A stretch of DNA of 64,000 nucleotides from Bacillus albus (GCF_001884185.1 NZ_MAOE01000001.1:62001-126000); one strand, 5' to 3'; shown: positions 17,321 to 26,487, numbered from the stretch's first letter. The notes: generated by a model from the letters alone, not told the origin. Made by a program: numbers and translations.

Positions 17321-17749
17321 ATGCCCCTTATTCCATATAACGAAAGTGATGTTGATTTACTAGCTCGTTTAATTCGCGCTGAAGCTGAAGGAGAAGGCAG
17401 ACAAGGTGAACAACTTGTTGGCTGCGTAGTAGTAAATCGTGTATTTTGTGATTGCTTAGATTTTAAACAACTTCGATCTGTACGTGATGCAGTATATCAA
17501 AGCCCTGGTGGATTTGAAGCAGTGCAATACGGATATTTTTATCAGCGTGCTCGCGAATCAGAAAAGGATATCGCTAGAAAAGTTTTACAAGGTGAATGGC
17601 GCTGGCCAGCACGATGGGCTCTATGGTATTTTCGTCCAACTGGAGCTTGTCCGCCTGAATGGTATAACCAGCCATTTGCAGGGCAATTTAAAAGCCATTG
17701 CTTTTATGAACCACGTGGTGATGAATGTCCGAAAATGTATTCACGGTAG
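17321..17749 (+). CDS. cwlJ: CwlJ-type spore cortex-lytic cell wall hydrolase
   Basis: The 142-residue protein starts DVDLLARLIRAEAEGEGRQGEQ, the Hydrolase_2 (SleB/CwlJ) catalytic core with the conserved glutamates. It continues with VGCVVVNRV and ends CPPEWYNQPFAGQFKSHCFYEP. It has no signal peptide, as expected for CwlJ, which is deposited in the coat and opens the cortex during germination with calcium dipicolinate. GAAAGGTGG precedes the ATG. The usual partner gerQ is not adjacent, so this is probably the second copy (CwlJ2) known in the cereus group. Confidence 0.9.
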   Translation: MPLIPYNESDVDLLARLIRAEAEGEGRQGEQLVGCVVVNRVFCDCLDFKQLRSVRDAVYQSPGGFEAVQYGYFYQRARESEKDIARKVLQGEWRWPARWALWYFRPTGACPPEWYNQPFAGQFKSHCFYEPRGDECPKMYSR

Positions 17750-17757
17750 CAAAATTT

Positions 17758-17800
17758 GAAACGCAAGTACTTAGAACAATGAGTACTTGCGTTTCTTTTA
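17758..17800. terminator. Strong terminator between convergent cwlJ and LysRS1 genes
   Basis: GAAACGCAAGTACT and AGTACTTGCGTTTC form a perfect 14-bp stem with a 10-base loop, followed by TTTT on the plus strand and AAA on the other side. Confidence 0.9.
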
Positions 17801-17806
17801 GCTTTT

Positions 17807-19360
17807 TTAGAAATCTAATAATGCGATGAACTTTTCAACTCCTACAACATGTATTAATAACGGTATACGCGGGCCGCTAGTCTGATTCAGAATGAGCCTA
17901 TAAATTATAATAAATAATTGTTTTTGATTTTCTTTCATTATTTTTTTATTTTCATGATGGCAAATTGAATACAATTGTTCCATAAAGTTAGGATAATCTT
18001 TGTTAGAACGAAGTATATTACAAACTTCTACTAACCATCCTTTCTGCCTTTCATCTAATGTGTTGTAAAACTCTGTATTTCTCTCTTGATTTACCGCAAT
18101 TAATTTTTCAGATTGAAAGTTTCTTATCCAATACTCAGCACGGTTACATATCGCTATCATAGCCTCTAATGTATAACTTCTATCTGTTTTTTCTAATGTA
18201 TATTGTAAAATAGATGAATCAAAATTTAATAATGACAATGTTCCTGCTACTTGATTAAATTTTGGATACTCTTTAAACCCACCATCAACTTTGGAAAGTT
18301 TAATTGTCTCAAATAAATCTTCATTTTTGAGCGTTTTATTCTCATAACTATCTTTTAATCGTTCATATTCTGTATAATGGCGAATCACATCTTCATCAAG
18401 ACCGATATGAAAAGCTGCGTTTGGTCTATATTTAGCAAACATAAAAAGAATCACTTCAGGTAAATACACTTTTAACAACTCGCTAGGTGTAATACTATTC
18501 CCTGAAGAACTTGACATTTTTTTATGATTCCCTTTAATTCCAATGAAATCATAAGCGACATAATGAGGCGCTTCACGATTGAATATTTTCTTTGCAATTT
18601 CCTTTGATACATTATAACTACCCGTTTCCGAGGAATGATCTCTTCCGCCCGGTTCAAAAATAACATCCTCTATCATCCATCTCATCGGCCAATCGATTTT
18701 CCAATTCAGTTTCATTTTATTTGTATTTAATACCGATAATTCAGTTTGATTTCCGCATTCACATTTATATCGTACTGTTTTTAATACTTCATCAAAATGT
18801 GTAATCGTTGTTGCATCTTTCCCGCATTTTTCACAATATAATGTAGCCGGATAAAAGTTCTCTCGCTCTTCTGCACTACACTCTCCAGTTTTAAAACTCA
18901 TTAAAATATCATATATTTCTTTTCTTTTATACAAAGCCTCTAATATGTTTTTGTTATACCTTTCGCTCCTATACTCAACGTGTTGATATATGAATTCCAC
19001 TTCAATTCCAAACACTTGAAGTGATTTCTCAAACTCTTTTTCAAAATGCTCTGCATACGAATTATGACAGCCATATGGATCTGGAATATCACAGTATGGC
19101 ATACCAATATATTTTGCAAAAGATGGATCAATATTTTTAGGGACTTTTCTAAACCTATCATAATCATCCCATGAAAATATAAAACGAGTCTTTTTCCCTA
19201 AATCTTGAAGTGCTCTTACAACGAAATAAGTCGTTATTATTTCGCGAAAGTTCCCGATATGAACAGAACCAGATGGACTTATTCCAGATGCGCAAACAAA
19301 AGTTTCTTTGTTTGGATATTTTCTAATTAATTCATGTGCTACTTCATACGCCCAATGCAT
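17807..19360 (-). CDS. lysS: Class I lysyl-tRNA synthetase (LysRS1, archaeal type)
   Basis: The 517-residue enzyme has the class I signature HIGN (SGSVHIGNFREI, near residue 33) and KMSSSSG near residue 280. Between them are a zinc-ribbon-like CEKCGKDATT...CECGN stretch and PGGRDHSSETGSY. It charges tRNA-Lys through a Rossmann-fold site unlike that of the usual bacterial class II LysS, which must be encoded elsewhere. Cereus-group bacteria keep both; LysRS1 has been reported to work with LysRS2 on an unusual tRNA-like RNA and to be made mainly in stationary phase. A T-box leader (19413-19695) controls it. Acquisition from archaea in the distant past is established for this family. Confidence 0.95.
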   Translation of the reverse strand: MHWAYEVAHELIRKYPNKETFVCASGISPSGSVHIGNFREIITTYFVVRALQDLGKKTRFIFSWDDYDRFRKVPKNIDPSFAKYIGMPYCDIPDPYGCHNSYAEHFEKEFEKSLQVFGIEVEFIYQHVEYRSERYNKNILEALYKRKEIYDILMSFKTGECSAEERENFYPATLYCEKCGKDATTITHFDEVLKTVRYKCECGNQTELSVLNTNKMKLNWKIDWPMRWMIEDVIFEPGGRDHSSETGSYNVSKEIAKKIFNREAPHYVAYDFIGIKGNHKKMSSSSGNSITPSELLKVYLPEVILFMFAKYRPNAAFHIGLDEDVIRHYTEYERLKDSYENKTLKNEDLFETIKLSKVDGGFKEYPKFNQVAGTLSLLNFDSSILQYTLEKTDRSYTLEAMIAICNRAEYWIRNFQSEKLIAVNQERNTEFYNTLDERQKGWLVEVCNILRSNKDYPNFMEQLYSICHHENKKIMKENQKQLFIIIYRLILNQTSGPRIPLLIHVVGVEKFIALLDF

Positions 19361-19412
19361 ATATTACTCACCTCAATTATTTATTTGTTTTCACATTTTC
19401 AAATATATACAA

Positions 19413-19695
19413 TAAAAAAACTCCCACCCCCAAGATTATTCATCTTGAGGACGAGAGTTGTTAGCTTCGCGGTACCACCTCAGTTTGTTAATACGTCACC
19501 ATATTAACCTCTTCAGGTACGGCAAAATATGCTTATACCCTATCTCTATAACGGGAGAACCCGTCGCATCATCCCTAAATAAATTAGTTCCTTGCGCAGC
19601 TCCAAGTCTTTTTTCATTAAGATGTATACCGCTCTTTCTCAGCTACCAGAGCTCTCTGTGCGTATTCTTTCTTAACTACTCTTCTCTTCCATGCC
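19413..19695 (-). promoter_or_regulatory. T-box leader of the class I lysyl-tRNA synthetase gene
   Basis: On the minus strand Stem I elements run from about 19690 (GAAGAGAAGAGTAG, AGAGAGC, AGCTGAGAAAGAG) to GACTTGGAGCTGCGC. The AAA in GAAAAAAGACTTGG is the likely lysine specifier. The T-box sequence GGTGGTACCGCG (19470-19481) should bind uncharged tRNA ends. A terminator (19413-19459; AACTC...CAAGAT against ATCTTG...GAGTT then T7) follows. Uncharged tRNA would favour read-through into the synthetase gene. Confidence 0.93.
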
Positions 19696-19772
19696 ATTTT
19701 ACATATTAGTTTTTTCATATGATAATTTAAAATAATTTTATTGTCAAACTTTTCCGAAACAAAATTATATAA

Positions 19773-19943
19773 TTATCTAAAAAAATTCTTTATCGCTTCT
19801 AATTGAATTTTATGACTACACTCATCACAACAATATACCCCTTTTGGTTTCTCTTTAAATCGCTTATATTTTTCACTACCTTCATAAACACGAAATATAT
19901 TTTTACAAGAAAAGCAAACAATTTCATAAAACATCATATGCAT
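19773..19943 (-). CDS. Small zinc-ribbon protein, DUF2197 (YlaI-like)
   Basis: The product is 56 residues with two CxxC pairs (VCFSCKN near residue 8 and YCCDECSHK near residue 39) that form a probable zinc ribbon. It resembles the YlaI/DUF2197 family, whose function is unknown. The start at 19943 follows AAGGAGAGGAAA; the frame is open to 19976 but without a ribosome site. It lies just upstream of the T-box leader and is a separate unit. Confidence 0.7.
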   Translation of the reverse strand: MHMMFYEIVCFSCKNIFRVYEGSEKYKRFKEKPKGVYCCDECSHKIQLEAIKNFFR

Positions 19944-20083
19944 TTTCCTCTCCTTGTTTATACATTTTTTAATCACTTGAGAAAATCAGTTTTCCAAAGT
20001 ACAAATCTTAATATCTTCTGACTAAAGGTTTACCTCTATTCTTATCGAATTATATAAATATCTTATAAATCGAGGTGAACATC

Positions 20084-20986
20084 TTGGTAAGTAATATAGA
20101 ATTAGTTTTAGATGCGAAAGCAAGTTTAGCTGAAGGACCATCTTGGAATGAAAAAAAGCAACTTTTATACTGGGTTGATATTATGGAGAAACAATTATGC
20201 ATATTTAATCCTACTACGAATACAAACCGAGTAATTGCTCTCAATCAACAAATCGGCTGTGTTGTTCCATATTTAGATGACGTACTACTCCTAGCTATGG
20301 AAAACGGCTTTTATTCTATTAATGTAAAAACAGAAAAACTAACACATATTTTTGATCCTGAACCACATTTATTTGAAAATCGTTTTAACGATGGAAAATG
20401 TGATCCAGCAGGACGTTTTTGGGCAGGTACTACAGATACATACGGTATAAATGCTACTGGTTCCTTGTATTGTTTAAATAATAATTTAAAGATAGAGAAA
20501 AAAGTTTCACATGTAAATACATCAAATGGCATAGCTTGGTCACCTGACCATACATACCTTTACTATATTGATACACCTACTAAAAAAGTAGTTCGTTTTC
20601 ATTATGATATATGCTCTGGAGTAATTCGTAATCCAAGTGATGTAATCATTTTTCCTGAAAATGAAGGTCTACCTGATGGTATGACAATTGACGAGGAAGG
20701 GTGTTTATGGATTGCTCATTGGGGCAGTTCAAAAATTACTAGATGGAACCCTTCAACTGGAGAACAAATATTAAGTATCCCAATTCCAGCGCTATATGTA
20801 ACGTCTTGTACATTTGGAGGACCTAATTTAACAGACCTATATGTTACAACAGCCAGAACAAGAATGACGGATGACGAATTAAAAATATATCCACAAGCTG
20901 GTGGTATTTTTCGAATTCAAACAAATATAAAAGGTTGTCCTACCCATTCATTTCGCAATAATAATATTGGAGCTGAAACTATATGA
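20084..20986 (+). CDS. SMP-30/gluconolactonase (regucalcin-like) family protein
   Basis: The 300-residue beta-propeller has the family landmarks LAEGPSWNEKKQLLYWVD at the N-terminus (metal-binding Glu), NRFNDGKCDPAGRFWAGT, TSNGIAWSPDHTYLYYIDT and LPDGMTIDEEGCLWIAHW. Members are calcium- or zinc-dependent lactonases acting on sugar lactones. The start is TTG 20084 after GAGGTG; GTG 20075 lies inside that ribosome site. The stop overlaps the next ATG (ATGA), so it is translationally coupled to a methyltransferase gene. Confidence 0.9.
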   Translation: MVSNIELVLDAKASLAEGPSWNEKKQLLYWVDIMEKQLCIFNPTTNTNRVIALNQQIGCVVPYLDDVLLLAMENGFYSINVKTEKLTHIFDPEPHLFENRFNDGKCDPAGRFWAGTTDTYGINATGSLYCLNNNLKIEKKVSHVNTSNGIAWSPDHTYLYYIDTPTKKVVRFHYDICSGVIRNPSDVIIFPENEGLPDGMTIDEEGCLWIAHWGSSKITRWNPSTGEQILSIPIPALYVTSCTFGGPNLTDLYVTTARTRMTDDELKIYPQAGGIFRIQTNIKGCPTHSFRNNNIGAETI

Positions 20987-21684
20987 ACCGTATCAATTAC
21001 ATAAGACACGAAGAAAAGAAATATCACGATCTTTGCTATGAACAATATAAACTATTTGAAACTGGCTCTTGGCTTTACAAACCGGTAAAAACAGTTATGA
21101 ACTTAATGAATTACTTTGAAGGACGAAACAACTTGCAAGTACTTGATCTTGGCTCTGGCGTTGGAAGAAATAGTATTCCACTTGCACAAAAAATAAAAAA
21201 TGCTAGTGGTACTGTTACTTGTGTGGACTTACTGGATTCCGCTTTAACAAAATTACAAATTTATAGCCAAGAATATGATGTTTTTGAAGTTATAAAAACA
21301 GAAAAAGCAGCAATTGAAAACTATTACATCCAACCTAATACATATGATTATATCATTGCAGTATCAAGTTTAGAGCATGTTCAATCAGAAGAAGATTTAA
21401 AAAACGTGCTCCATTCTATGAAAAAAGGTACAAAGATTGGTGGTATCAATTGTTTAATTATTAACTCGAACATACAAGAAATCGACTTACATACGAATGA
21501 AGAATTTGATGCTTTAATTGAAATTAACCTTTCTACTGATAAAATGATACATCTATTAAAAAACATTTATGAAGACTGGAAGGAAATGAAAGTTGAAATA
21601 AAAGAATTAGCTTATGATATAGTCCGAAACGAAAGACACATTCTATTAAAAACAAATGCTATTACATTTGTCGTTCAGAAATAA
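20983..21684 (+). CDS. Class I SAM-dependent methyltransferase
   Basis: The 233-residue protein has the SAM motif I LQVLDLGSGVGRNSIPLA (near residue 48), an acidic residue ending strand 2 (VTCVDLLDSAL) and YDYIIAVSSLEHVQSEEDL as motif post-I/II. The target is unknown. Its ATG overlaps the SMP-30 stop, and a terminator follows, so the two form a two-gene operon. Confidence 0.88.
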   Translation: MNRINYIRHEEKKYHDLCYEQYKLFETGSWLYKPVKTVMNLMNYFEGRNNLQVLDLGSGVGRNSIPLAQKIKNASGTVTCVDLLDSALTKLQIYSQEYDVFEVIKTEKAAIENYYIQPNTYDYIIAVSSLEHVQSEEDLKNVLHSMKKGTKIGGINCLIINSNIQEIDLHTNEEFDALIEINLSTDKMIHLLKNIYEDWKEMKVEIKELAYDIVRNERHILLKTNAITFVVQK

Positions 21685-21716
21685 CAGCATAAAATATTAA
21701 TTAAACAGAAGTACAA

Positions 21717-21752
21717 AAACCATGCTTCGACATCATTAGAAGCATGGTTTTT
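21717..21752 (+). terminator. Terminator of the SMP-30/methyltransferase operon
   Basis: AAAACCATGCTTC and GAAGCATGGTTTT form a perfect 13-bp stem with a 10-base loop, followed by T. Confidence 0.92.
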
Positions 21753-21783
21753 ATTAGAAATCACATACAAAACGACTTAACTA

Positions 21784-21979
21784 TTTAATAAATTCATTAA
21801 CTGGAAGAAATGTTACGGTTCATATGTCTTATTTAATTCATGCCATGAATGGAGTGTATACGGCTAAATACATCTAATTTTATCAGTACTTCCATTGCAA
21901 ATTCCAAAGGAGCTACTCCAGATGCAGTAATAAGATTTTCACCAGACGCTACATAGAAATAAGCTCTTCTTGTTTGCAT
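21784..21979 (-). pseudogene. Deleted DJ-1/PfpI-family gene, paralogue of the copy at 39754-40386
   Basis: The minus strand starts MQTRRAYFY at 21979, like MQTKKAFLY of the intact copy. It then jumps directly to VASGENLITASGVAPLEFAMEVL, which matches VSDANLVTASGIAPLEFAMEVL near the C-terminus. About 450 bp of the middle, including the catalytic Cys region, is missing. The frame stays open for 48 codons to a premature stop at 21833; homology in DNA continues to about 21784 (aattcattaactggaagaa). The 20 bp before the ATG also match the other copy, so the duplicated unit included upstream sequence. Confidence 0.88.
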
Positions 21980-22033
21980 TCAATAACACTCCATTCACAA
22001 CTTAATCTCATCCTATCTTTTTTAAAAGATAAT

Positions 22034-23515
22034 CTATCTACTATTTTTAATTGCTTGTCGAGCAATTTCTTTATCATCAAAATGAATAGTCGAATCTTTT
22101 AATATTTGATACGTTTCATGCCCTTTTCCCGCAATCAAAACAATATCTTTAGAAGATGCCATGTTTATTGCATGATTTATAGCTAGTTCACGATCAACTT
22201 CTACTTTATAATTCAAATTATTATTTTGTGAAAATCCTTTTTCAATATCTTTCATTATTGCCTGTGGATCTTCCGAACGTGAATTGTCAGAAGTAATAAA
22301 AACAAAATCGCTATAACTTCCAGCAATTTCACCCATTATAGGTCGTTTTTTCGCATCTCTATCTCCACCACAACCGAAAACAGTAATGATTTTCCCATTT
22401 GAAAACTCGCTAATTGTTGAAAGGACATTTTCTAACGCGTCAGGTGTGTGTGCATAGTCCACTATTACAAGGAAATCTTGGTTTTCATCTATGATTTCCA
22501 TTCTACCTTCAATGCTCTTTAAGTTAGATAAGCTGTCACTAATGTTTGTAAGTGGAATACCTTCAACCATTGCAGCTGTTATTGCTGCTAATACATTATA
22601 AACATTAAATCGGCCTATTAGATTTAGATTGATTTCTATTTCTCCATTAAAGGAAGAAACTAAAAACTGAATTCCTTTTGAACTTAAAGTTATGTTCTTC
22701 GCTTGAACATCTGCACCATTATTTATCCCATATGTAATCACTTCAGCAGAAGTAATTTTTTTAAAGTATTCCACCGATGGATCGTCTGTATTCAAAATAG
22801 CAATTTTTTTATTTGGAGCAGAAAAATCATTTCCTAATCTTGAAAAAAGAAGACCTTTTACGTGTTTATATTCCTCAAATGTTCCGTGATAATCCAAATG
22901 ATCTTGCGTTAAATTTGTGAAAACAGCAGTTTTAAAGTTACATCCTTTAACTCTCTCCATATGCAAACCTTGTGACGTAACTTCCATAACACAATAATCT
23001 GCATTTTGATTTTTCATCATTTGCAAATTCCTCTGAAGTATCGGTGGTTCTTGCGTATTAATATCAGTAGGATACCATTTCGAACCAACTTTCACTCCGT
23101 TATTCCCCATAAGCCCTGTATGAAATCCATAATCAGTCAAAATCTTTTCAAGTAAATAGGAAGTCGTTGTTTTACCATTCGTTCCTGTAATTCCAATTAG
23201 CTTCATTTTATTGGATGGATAACCATAGAAATGTGATGCAATAACTGCCATAGCATACCTAGCATCTTTAACAATTATTTTAGGTATTTCAATGTTTACA
23301 TCTCTTTCTACAATTAACGCCACAGCTCCATTTTTTACTGCATCTCCAATAAATTGATGTCGATCTTCAAGAAAACCATCTATACCTGATACACATATAA
23401 AAAGATTTCCGCTAGTGATCTTTCTAGAATCCATTTCTAATCCCGTAATTTCTACATTCATATCCCCAATGGTTTCTTTAATTAATAAAAAATTCGCCAG
23501 CTCTTTTAATTTCAA
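22034..23515 (-). CDS. murE: UDP-N-acetylmuramyl-tripeptide synthetase (second MurE-like ligase)
   Basis: The protein is about 493 residues with the three Mur ligase domains. The N-terminal UDP-binding part has TGLEMDSRKITSGNLFICV; the ATP site is GITGTNGKTTTSYLLE; the centre has TNLTQDHLDYHGTFEEY and the carbamylated-Lys region. The C-terminal domain has GCGGDRDAKKRPIMG and SDNSRSEDP. In DAP-adding MurE the last motif is DNPR; here it is DNSR, so specificity may differ. It is an orphan outside any division/cell-wall cluster. Start is uncertain: GTG 23521 and TTG 23515 both follow AAGGGGGCGGTGG. A role in special peptidoglycan (for example spore or stress) is speculation. Confidence 0.88.
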   Translation of the reverse strand: MKLKELANFLLIKETIGDMNVEITGLEMDSRKITSGNLFICVSGIDGFLEDRHQFIGDAVKNGAVALIVERDVNIEIPKIIVKDARYAMAVIASHFYGYPSNKMKLIGITGTNGKTTTSYLLEKILTDYGFHTGLMGNNGVKVGSKWYPTDINTQEPPILQRNLQMMKNQNADYCVMEVTSQGLHMERVKGCNFKTAVFTNLTQDHLDYHGTFEEYKHVKGLLFSRLGNDFSAPNKKIAILNTDDPSVEYFKKITSAEVITYGINNGADVQAKNITLSSKGIQFLVSSFNGEIEINLNLIGRFNVYNVLAAITAAMVEGIPLTNISDSLSNLKSIEGRMEIIDENQDFLVIVDYAHTPDALENVLSTISEFSNGKIITVFGCGGDRDAKKRPIMGEIAGSYSDFVFITSDNSRSEDPQAIMKDIEKGFSQNNNLNYKVEVDRELAINHAINMASSKDIVLIAGKGHETYQILKDSTIHFDDKEIARQAIKNSR

Positions 23516-23628
23516 ATCCACCGCCCCCTTACACATTTCCCTATTTATCTTACCACTTTATATAAAATAATGGTTTAAAATTCCATATTAGTCGAACAAA
23601 ATTAATCACATTTAATAAACAAAAAAAT

Positions 23629-23662
23629 AAAAGAGCACTTGTTTCCGCAAGTGCCCTTTTTG
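23629..23662 (-). terminator. Terminator after the 23796-24425 methyltransferase gene
   Basis: AAAAAGGGCACTTGCG pairs with CAAGTGCTCTTTT around a short loop on the minus strand, then a T-rich run. It lies 130 bp past the stop. Confidence 0.75.
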
Positions 23663-23795
23663 GGGATTTTGAGATACCCTATTAAAGAAAGTTAAGGTTA
23701 CTTAAAGTTAATAGGTAATTCTATTATATGCTTGTCCTTTTTATTTGTGCATAATCAATATATAAACATCTTTAATAATTGTTAATAACTTTTAT

Positions 23796-24425
23796 TTATA
23801 GTTCTTTCTTGCATTTTATCATTAAGAAATTGATTGAAGGTTTATTTGCCATGTTTTTATTTGGTTCATCAATTTCCGAAACTTGTACTAGTCCATATTT
23901 ATTAAAATCTTGTTTTATAGATTCAGAATCATAGAAGAACATGTTTACGCCTTCCATTATCTCAAAATAATCTTTATCCAACTGTTTTCCTTTTCCATAC
24001 ATGGGAGCTTTTTTAGAAACAGTTGTAAAAACCAGATATCCGCCTGGTTTTAACTGATTATAACAATCTTTAATAAATTTCTCTCTTTCCTGTTCATTCA
24101 ACAAATGAAGAAGTGCATGACTAAATATCCCATCATACAGTTTATTATCAAAAGGCATTTCGTTTACCGAACCGTGATAAATACTAATATCTTCTAATCC
24201 GTTTTGTTTCGCTAAATCAATAGCTGTTTGTGAAATTTCAATTCCAGTTACATTTATACCATTATTAATAAACACCTTTGCGTTTCTGCCATATCCAATA
24301 CCCGGAACTAATATGTCCTTAACGTTCTTTTCTAGAAAAAAATCCTTTGTCAAAATTGCTGATTCTGTAGGTTCAAATCCCCACATCGTTTGTTTCTCAA
24401 TAAAGCTTGATTCCCAAAATTCCAT
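23796..24425 (-). CDS. Class I SAM-dependent methyltransferase (thiopurine/tellurite-type)
   Basis: The 209-residue protein begins MEFWESSFIEKQTMWGFEPTES. Motif I is DILVPGIGYGRNAKVF, followed by VTGIEISQTAID and GIFSHALLHLLNEQER, a TehB/thiopurine-methyltransferase-like arrangement. The LVPG motif in place of LDLG is typical of this subgroup. The substrate is unknown. It is a single-gene unit. Confidence 0.85.
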   Translation of the reverse strand: MEFWESSFIEKQTMWGFEPTESAILTKDFFLEKNVKDILVPGIGYGRNAKVFINNGINVTGIEISQTAIDLAKQNGLEDISIYHGSVNEMPFDNKLYDGIFSHALLHLLNEQEREKFIKDCYNQLKPGGYLVFTTVSKKAPMYGKGKQLDKDYFEIMEGVNMFFYDSESIKQDFNKYGLVQVSEIDEPNKNMANKPSINFLMIKCKKEL

Positions 24426-24758
24426 TATGTTTCTATCTCCTTATTTTCAATCCATTTTAGTATTAAATTAAATGCAAGTTTTTTTACTGTTGTTATATGG
24501 TGTTGTTGCTATATAGTTTTTTCTTCTATTCATACCACTTACCTTATTCATCTTGGTTCCATTGAATATAGCATAATAATAAGCCTATATCTAATATAAA
24601 GATTGGTGTAAAAGCCACTCTTTTTATTAACCCTTTATCATTCTAAATGAATTTCAATTAAACTTTTTGTGAAAATCAAAACTTACATATATTGAAAATA
24701 GATCTATTTAACTCAATCTTTTTTCAATAAGGATTTGATGATCCATCTTCTATTTTCA
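24426..24758. other. Gene-free AT-rich stretch
   Basis: No open frame with a ribosome site, repeat or recognisable RNA was seen on either strand apart from the terminator at its right end. Confidence 0.6.
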
Positions 24759-24788
24759 AAAAAATAAAAAGCACCCGAATGGATGCGT
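24759..24788 (-). terminator. Terminator after the 55-residue gene
   Basis: GCATCC ATTC GGGTGC forms a 6-bp stem on the minus strand with one wobble, followed by TTTTTATTTTTTT. Confidence 0.65.
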
Positions 24789-24799
24789 ATAGATTAAAC

Positions 24800-24967
24800 T
24801 TATTCATTATTACTTTTTCCACTTTCATCATCAACTGATTTGGAGTCTAACATGCTGCCTATATCCGGCGGTAAAGTTAACTCTATACCAGCTACTGGTT
24901 GATTATCTTCATTAAACCATTGCTTCTTAAATTTAATCAATTCTTCATTTTTCTTATTTTCATCCAT
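24800..24967 (-). CDS. Small acidic protein of unknown function (55 residues)
   Basis: The start at 24967 has a strong site (AAGGGGGGATAAT). The product MDENKKNEELIKFKKQWF... is charged, has a central IELTLPPDIGSML stretch and an acidic Ser-rich tail, with no membrane segment or cysteine. The longer open frame upstream (to 25135) has no ribosome site and looks non-coding. I do not recognise the family. Confidence 0.65.
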   Translation of the reverse strand: MDENKKNEELIKFKKQWFNEDNQPVAGIELTLPPDIGSMLDSKSVDDESGKSNNE

Positions 24968-25189
24968 ATTATCCCCCCTTTTATGTATGATATTAAACAC
25001 TTTACTTAATATGTACATTGAGAAAGATAATATACTATTTGTACATAATGAAAGAGCAAAAACCATTCTCTGTTTACACAAGCCATTGTACCTATTAAAA
25101 AAAAACGTACATGTTACTCCGTGCTCTGTTATCATATTAGTGTCGAAACATACGTGGCCTATGCGATAAGTACCTGGTCATTTTGTTCA

Positions 25190-26106
25190 TTATTTATATG
25201 AGACAAATACTTTTAAAGGGGTAATTATTCCTTGATTTAATTCCTCAAAACATTGAATGAGTTCTGTATATTGTAATTCATGTTGAAAAATCTCTTCTAA
25301 CAATGGTATTTGTTCTATTTGACTAAAAAACCAATCTGCATGTTTTTGATAATCATACCCATCACTTGAACCAATAATTTGCAGTTCTTTCTGATAAAAA
25401 TCAGCGGTTAATGTTAATTCTTCAATATTACCATCAGAAAGTATACATATTTGTTCATTAATTTTAAGTGTTTTTTGTAATGTATGAAATCCGCTATTTG
25501 TAGCAGAACATTCGAAACCGTAATTATATGTTTCTATTATTTGTTCTTCTGAATCATATATGTTTTTCGCACAAAACTTCTTTGCAAAATCTCTTCTATT
25601 TTTATTAGGTTCAACAACATCTACATGCTTAACACCTACATAGTATTTTAAGAAATAACAAGCAAGTAAACCGATAACTCCCATTCCAGTTTTTTCATCC
25701 TGTCGCGGGTTTAGTTTCAATATGCCTTTAGCAGCATCGCACGAAAGAATAGATAATAAAGCAACTTAGGTTTTATATAATTAGGTACTCGAATTACTTT
25801 ATACCACTTAACTATTCCTATCGTTTCATGTCCATAAAAAGAAACTACTTTATCGCCTACTTTTAAATTCGTTACTTTATCACCAACCTGAATCACTTCA
25901 CCATAACTTTCATATCCAGTTTTTCTTGGATAAAAAGGATGTGTATCTGTAACATCGGATCCATTATACTGTGGTAACTCTGCACCAATACTTATTGCCC
26001 CTGCAATTGTTTTAACGATAATTTCATCATCCTGTATAGACTTTATTTTACATGTTTTCCACTTAAGGTATTTTGGTCCTTCTAAAACTAATTTATTTTG
26101 TTCCAT
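25190..26106 (-). pseudogene. Zinc-type alcohol dehydrogenase (MDR family) gene broken by a frameshift
   Basis: The 5' frame (from 26106, MEQNKLVLEGPKYLKW...) encodes the GroES-like part with GYESYGEVIQVGDKVTNLKVGDKVVSFYG. It goes out of frame near 25755 and stops at 25717. The correct continuation is in another frame (ILSCDAAKGILKLNPRQDEKTG), joining the second half. That half has a Rossmann motif GMGVIGLLACYFLKY, followed by VDVVEPNKNRRDFA and a normal C-terminus at 25190. A small in-frame loss just before GMGVIG is also possible. The product would be about 305 residues. The second half lacks its own ribosome site. Confidence 0.85.
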
Positions 26107-26217
26107 TTATGACCCTCTCATTTTATAAAAATATATTCTCACTAAATTTAAAACAATGTATAATAAATTCATCTAAAATTTAAGCTATAACGTTGACTAG
26201 CACCCAACAGTGATAAA

Positions 26218-26460
26218 ATGATAATTGAATTTGATGGATATGGTATAAATGAGTATGTTTTTGGCCGTAACTGTTCTCTTAACGAGTTAATAATAATGTA
26301 TTTAAATGTAAAAAATGAAGAGATATGTAATGAAGAACTTCTAAACTTATTTTGTGTACGGTATCATTATGAAAAAATCCAAAAGTTATTACAAGAAGAC
26401 GTCTTGAGCGATGTTGTCATTGATTTAGATACAGACTATATTTATATCCCTACTAGATAA
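26218..26460 (+). CDS. Small hypothetical protein (80 residues), possibly a fragment
   Basis: The frame reads MIIEFDGYGINEYVFGRN... and ends DTDYIYIPTR. It is acidic, without membrane segment or recognisable motif. The ribosome site is weak (AACAGTGATAAA), so it may be poorly translated or the remnant of a longer gene. Amino acid composition is protein-like. Confidence 0.45.
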   Translation: MIIEFDGYGINEYVFGRNCSLNELIIMYLNVKNEEICNEELLNLFCVRYHYEKIQKLLQEDVLSDVVIDLDTDYIYIPTR

Positions 26461-26487
26461 CAGTAAACTAGATCGAGTGAATAGAAA

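Noticed and set aside
17484-17759. Plus-strand frame of 91 codons inside cwlJ
   Set aside because: It overlaps the conserved CwlJ catalytic frame in another phase and has no ribosome site.
19458-19709. Plus-strand open frame of 83 codons
   Set aside because: It is antisense to the T-box leader, has no ribosome site and encodes no protein-like sequence.
24968-25135. N-terminal extension of the 55-residue protein
   Set aside because: Composition is unlike protein, and a perfect ribosome site precedes the internal ATG at 24967.
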